64,000 nucleotides of DNA from an uncultured Pseudomonas sp. Its GTDB lineage: Bacteria > Pseudomonadota > Gammaproteobacteria > Pseudomonadales > Pseudomonadaceae. The stretch is from positions 1 through 64,000 of the forward strand of contig NZ_OX044366.1 of assembly GCF_943846705.1 (NCBI RefSeq). Direction: 5' to 3'. Position numbers and translations under genes: made by a program. Below are positions 61,232-64,000 of the stretch, piece by piece (position 1 is the stretch's first letter; each line of letters starts with the position of its first letter). The notes below the pieces were generated by a model. That model did not search any database. It worked only from the letters and a program-made list of their open reading frames with translations, and was not told the DNA's origin.

Positions 61232-62836
61232 TTAGCCCTGCTTACGCGGCCAAATCAGGGTAAAGCACGCCCCGCCCAGGCTTTCGCTGCGGCTGATTTG
61301 CGCGCGGCCGCTGTGCCAGTAGGTGATCCGGCGCACGATGGACAACCCCAGGCCGTGCCTGCCCGAGGCGCGGGTGCGGCTGTCGTCCAGGCGCAGGAAG
61401 GGCGTAAAGATATGCTCCCAGGCCTCTTCCGGCACACCGGGGCCGTCATCCTCGACATCCACCCGGCAACGCTGCGAGCCGATCTGGTAACTCACCCGCA
61501 CCCGCGACTCGGCATGGCGCATGGCGTTGCTCACCAGGTTTTGCAGGGCGCGGTGCAGGTAGCGCAACTCGGCCTCAACACAGGCTCCGCCGCCATCCAA
61601 GGCATCACGGGAGGGGCCGTATTCAACCCGCACGCTGGCGCGCAGCGGGGCCAGCTCGGTGATCACCTGGTCGATCAGGTCGCTCAGGTCGACCTGTTGG
61701 AAGTTCAGCGCCGGCGCGCCCTGCTCCAGGCGCGCGTAGGTGAGCATCTCGTCGACCAGCTTGTCGAGGTCCTGAATATCGTTGTCCATGCCCTCCATAT
61801 ATTTACGCCGCGCCGTCTCGGTTTGCGCATCGCCGATCATCTCCAGACCGAAACGCAGGCGTGCCACCGGGGTGCGCAGCTCATGCGACACCGCCCGGAC
61901 CATCTCGCGCTGAGTGCTCAAGGAGCGTTGCAAGTGCTCGGCCATGGCGTTGAAGGCCGCCGCCAAGCGCCCCACCGAGTCACTGCCACGCGTGGTCGGC
62001 ACCCGAGCGTCCAGGCGACCACTGGCAATCCGCGTGGCCGCCTCCTCTAGATCACTCAAGCGCTGCTCCAGCGGCCGCACCAGCAGATAGACCATCATGC
62101 CGATCAGGCTCAGGCTCAGCGCCCCAATCAGTACCAGCCACTGCGCCGGATACGGGTCCATCTGGTACAGCGGACCGATCTCCAGCACCCAGGGCGTGTC
62201 GACGATGCCGGAGAACACATAAATGCTGTCACCGCCCCGGCCCAAGGCCATCACCGTGTCGCCTTCATCCACCCGGCGGCGCTGGTCTGGGTCGAGGGCC
62301 GCCTGATCGAGGCGCACCAGTCGCAGATCAAAGCCGAACTGTTTGTCGCGCTTGAGCGCTGCCAGCCGCTTTGGCTGCTCATCCCAGGGATAGCGCACCA
62401 GCTCATCAATCAACAAAAAGCTGGTCGCCCGCGCAAGCTGCTCACTGACCTGCTGCACATCGGCCACCAACAGCAGCGGCTGCTCACCCAGCTGACTGTA
62501 AATGCGCGCCTCGTGCGGGCCGGTTTGCTGCACCAGCACCTGACCACGGCGCAGGTTGTTGCGCGAACTGCTGTCGAGGCCGGCCTCAGCCAGTGGCGTC
62601 ACCTGCATGGGCACCCCAAGTAAGCGCCCCCACACCGCCACCGCCCGACGCCGCTCGATTTCCACCATCGGCGTGAGGTTATCGGCCATCAGGCGGAAGG
62701 TGCCCTGCGCCAGGCGCTCGCGGTATTGATCCACGCGCATGTCATTGAGTAACTGCAGCGCGCCAACGCCGAGCAATGCCACCAACACCAGCACGGCCAG
62801 CATGCCGGCATAGATGCGCAGAAAGATCGAGTTCAT
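61232..62836 (-). CDS. RstB-like sensor histidine kinase
   Basis: 534 residues from the ATG at 62836. Two membrane helices (about 8-30 and 232-255) frame a periplasmic sensor of about 200 residues; then a HAMP domain (LVRPLEQRLSDLEEAATRIASGRLDARV), H-box with phospho-His in AVSHELRTPVARLRFG, N-box LQNLVSNAMRHA and G-boxes DDGPGVPEE and GRHGLGLSIV. Pairs with the regulator upstream (7-base gap). The HAMP/HisKA arrangement and partner resemble RstB. The signal is unknown. Confidence 0.9.
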   Translation of the reverse strand: MNSIFLRIYAGMLAVLVLVALLGVGALQLLNDMRVDQYRERLAQGTFRLMADNLTPMVEIERRRAVAVWGRLLGVPMQVTPLAEAGLDSSSRNNLRRGQVLVQQTGPHEARIYSQLGEQPLLLVADVQQVSEQLARATSFLLIDELVRYPWDEQPKRLAALKRDKQFGFDLRLVRLDQAALDPDQRRRVDEGDTVMALGRGGDSIYVFSGIVDTPWVLEIGPLYQMDPYPAQWLVLIGALSLSLIGMMVYLLVRPLEQRLSDLEEAATRIASGRLDARVPTTRGSDSVGRLAAAFNAMAEHLQRSLSTQREMVRAVSHELRTPVARLRFGLEMIGDAQTETARRKYMEGMDNDIQDLDKLVDEMLTYARLEQGAPALNFQQVDLSDLIDQVITELAPLRASVRVEYGPSRDALDGGGACVEAELRYLHRALQNLVSNAMRHAESRVRVSYQIGSQRCRVDVEDDGPGVPEEAWEHIFTPFLRLDDSRTRASGRHGLGLSIVRRITYWHSGRAQISRSESLGGACFTLIWPRKQG

Positions 62837-62843
62837 CGGCGGC

Positions 62844-63566
62844 TCACAGCATGGCCTCGGCCGCTTCGGCGACAAACAGATAGCCCTTGCTGCGCACGGT
62901 TTTGATCAGGCGCGGATGCATCGGGTCGTCACCGATCTTCGGGCGGATGCGCGAAATGCGCACATCGATGGAGCGATCCTGGCCGTCGTATTCAATGCCG
63001 CGCAGGGCGTTGAAAATCTCCTCGCGCGAGAGGATCCGCCCAGCATTGGAGGTCAGCAGCCACAGCAAATCGAATTCAGCACTGGTCAGCTCGATGCCCT
63101 GCTCGCCCAGCCAGGCTTCGCGCATGGCGCTGTCGATCACCAGCTGACCGAACTGCAACCGCCGACGCTCGGCTGGTTCTTGCGCCTCACTGCTTTCATG
63201 GCGACGCAGCAGCGCGCGGATACGCGCCAGCAGCACGCGCGGGCGCACCGGCTTGCAGACATAATCGTCCGCGCCCATCTCCAGGCCGAGCACCTGGTCC
63301 ATATCATCGGTACGCGCGGTGAGCATCAGGATCGGCCCCTCGTAGTGCCCGCGCACCTTGCGGCAGATCGACAAACCGTCCTCGCCGGGCAGCATCAGGT
63401 CGAGAATCACCAGATCCGGCTGCTCCTGCAAAATGCGCGCAGCCGCCTGCGCGCCGTCCATCTCGATGGACACGTTAAGACCATTGCCCTGCAAGTACTC
63501 ACGGGTCAACTCGGCCAGGCGCTGGTCGTCTTCGACAATAAGAATGTGCCACGACTGCTGCTCCAC
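62844..63566 (-). CDS. RstA-like OmpR-family response regulator
   Basis: 240 residues. Receiver 8-120 with acidic pair EDD, phospho-acceptor Asp in LVILDLMLPGEDG, and Lys in DDYVCKPVRP; winged-helix DNA-binding domain with LTSAEFDLLWLLTSNAGRILSREEIFNALRGIEYDGQDRSIDVRISRIRPKIG. The LRGxxYDGxDRSxDVxISRxRxK run closely matches E. coli RstA. First gene of the pair. In P. aeruginosa an uncharacterised pair of this kind is divergent from nrdA, which agrees with the DNA sites at the window end. Confidence 0.92.
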   Translation of the reverse strand: MEQQSWHILIVEDDQRLAELTREYLQGNGLNVSIEMDGAQAAARILQEQPDLVILDLMLPGEDGLSICRKVRGHYEGPILMLTARTDDMDQVLGLEMGADDYVCKPVRPRVLLARIRALLRRHESSEAQEPAERRRLQFGQLVIDSAMREAWLGEQGIELTSAEFDLLWLLTSNAGRILSREEIFNALRGIEYDGQDRSIDVRISRIRPKIGDDPMHPRLIKTVRSKGYLFVAEAAEAML

Positions 63567-63727
63567 AACTAACTCCTAGAACGTTTCACCTGGCCACAAT
63601 GGCGTCGGCATTGTAGCAACGCCGCCTGAGCAGCGCCGCCCTCACGCATGCATGTGAACATGGCTGCGACACACCACAAAACCCGCCCCGACAGCCGAGA
63701 TAGCGCAGGCCGCCCACATCGACAAAA

Positions 63728-63743
63728 AAACTACATATTGTGT
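63728..63743 (-). promoter_or_regulatory. NrdR-like box 1
   Basis: Minus strand ACACAATATGTAGTTT matches 14 of 16 positions of the NrdR consensus ACACWATATWTWGTGT. A related copy is at 63952-63967. Confidence 0.5.
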
Positions 63744-63874
63744 TTATCGTATTGACTAAAAAAACCCGTTGAGAATGGCTAAAAAAGCCTGAGCCATGAC
63801 GACGAACGGCGCGCAGGGGACAACCCCAGCAACTGCGCGGCCTTGCGAAAGTTACCCCAAAGTAACCCACAGGC

Positions 63875-63883
63875 TTATCCACA
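63875..63883 (+). promoter_or_regulatory. DnaA box
   Basis: TTATCCACA, the perfect strong DnaA box. DnaA sites are known upstream of nrdAB in enterobacteria, where DnaA links dNTP supply to replication. Confidence 0.55.
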
Positions 63884-63951
63884 GGCTGATTGAATTTATC
63901 GACTTGCCTTCACCCCTACACCGCTCTATCTTGTATCCCCAGCGCGACAAA

Positions 63952-63967
63952 CACCTACATATTGGGT
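63952..63967 (-). promoter_or_regulatory. NrdR-like box 2
   Basis: Minus strand ACCCAATATGTAGGTG shares the AATATGTAG core with box 1, 224 bases away, and matches the NrdR consensus less well. Confidence 0.4.
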
Positions 63968-64000
63968 TTTAGCACACAGAATCACACAAGCACATTTGCC

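Larger units (their letters stand above)
63567..64000. other. Terminal intergenic region, probable nrdA promoter
   Basis: 434 bases with no convincing gene to the window edge. It is AT-richer than its surroundings and contains two NrdR-like boxes and a DnaA box, listed separately. A rightward ribonucleotide reductase gene (nrdA) is expected beyond the edge. Confidence 0.5.

Noticed and set aside
63586..63882. 98-codon minus-strand frame at the window end
   Set aside because: Crosses the probable nrdA control region, no ribosome site, no domain.
1..64000. CRISPR array, complete insertion sequence, prophage or rRNA genes
   Set aside because: No regularly spaced short repeats, transposase, phage structural genes or rRNA sequence were seen.

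Overview
The window is a 64 kb piece of a gamma-proteobacterial chromosome, almost certainly genus Pseudomonas. The evidence is a complete fapABCDEF functional-amyloid operon, phaG, amrZ, the aruCFGDBE arginine-succinyltransferase operon, the alaS-lysC-csrA(rsmA)-tRNA-Ser-tRNA-Arg block, htrB-minCDE-rluA, and an RstAB-like two-component pair beside what looks like an nrdA promoter. Base composition is GC-rich except for two AT-richer patches: part of the adhesin gene (about 2.08-2.92 kb) and a small accessory stretch (about 16.35-17.7 kb). All calls rest on reading the sequence and on family knowledge; no database search was run.

Layout. (1) 0-10.4 kb, cell surface and biofilm: the 3' end of a very large RTX/type I-secreted adhesin with 741-bp tandem repeats, two small genes, then fapA-F behind a good sigma-54 (-24/-12) promoter. 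(2) 10.4-14.5 kb, regulation: a convergent sigma-54 activator with a degenerate receiver, a divergent membrane diguanylate cyclase with an intact I-site, a CWC zinc-ribbon protein and rsuA; the shared intergenic region holds a FleQ-box-like sequence. (3) 14.5-17.7 kb: phaG, tRNA-Gly, a chorismate mutase, and a low-GC patch with a GFA-family gene and two overlapping ORFs joined at an A7 slippery heptamer. (4) 18-25.2 kb, amino-acid nitrogen and carbon: gdhA with an NtrC-like site, tRNA-Arg(CCT), a leucine dehydrogenase-like gene, a fused indolepyruvate ferredoxin oxidoreductase and a divergent Lrp regulator. (5) 25.3-35.5 kb: the phosphonate C-P lyase operon phnCDE-GHIJKLMNP, without phnF, behind a PHO box. 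(6) 35.7-42.4 kb: amrZ, oxaloacetate decarboxylase oadGAB, mgtE, a secreted DUF4124 protein, three near-identical tRNA-Arg(ACG) genes and tRNA-Ser(GCT). (7) 42.5-56 kb: csrA, lysC (with a probable internal start for the beta subunit), alaS, ltaE, and the aru operon with two ArgR half-sites. (8) 56-64 kb: a patatin phospholipase, htrB/lpxL, minCDE, rluA, a 139-bp repeat-like element, an RstA/RstB-type two-component system, and a terminal non-coding region with a DnaA box and NrdR-like boxes.

How it fits together. The strongest joined story is biofilm control. A secreted adhesin and an amyloid operon with a sigma-54 promoter sit next to their likely type of regulator, a sigma-54 enhancer-binding protein, and next to a c-di-GMP synthase; amrZ and csrA(rsmA), two other biofilm regulators, lie further along. 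The nutrient modules carry recognisable sites for their usual regulators: NtrC at gdhA, PhoB at phn and ArgR at aru. The items most worth a second look are the A7 overlapping-ORF module, the sigma-54/c-di-GMP/fap arrangement, the inserted lectin-like domain of the adhesin, and the missing phnF.
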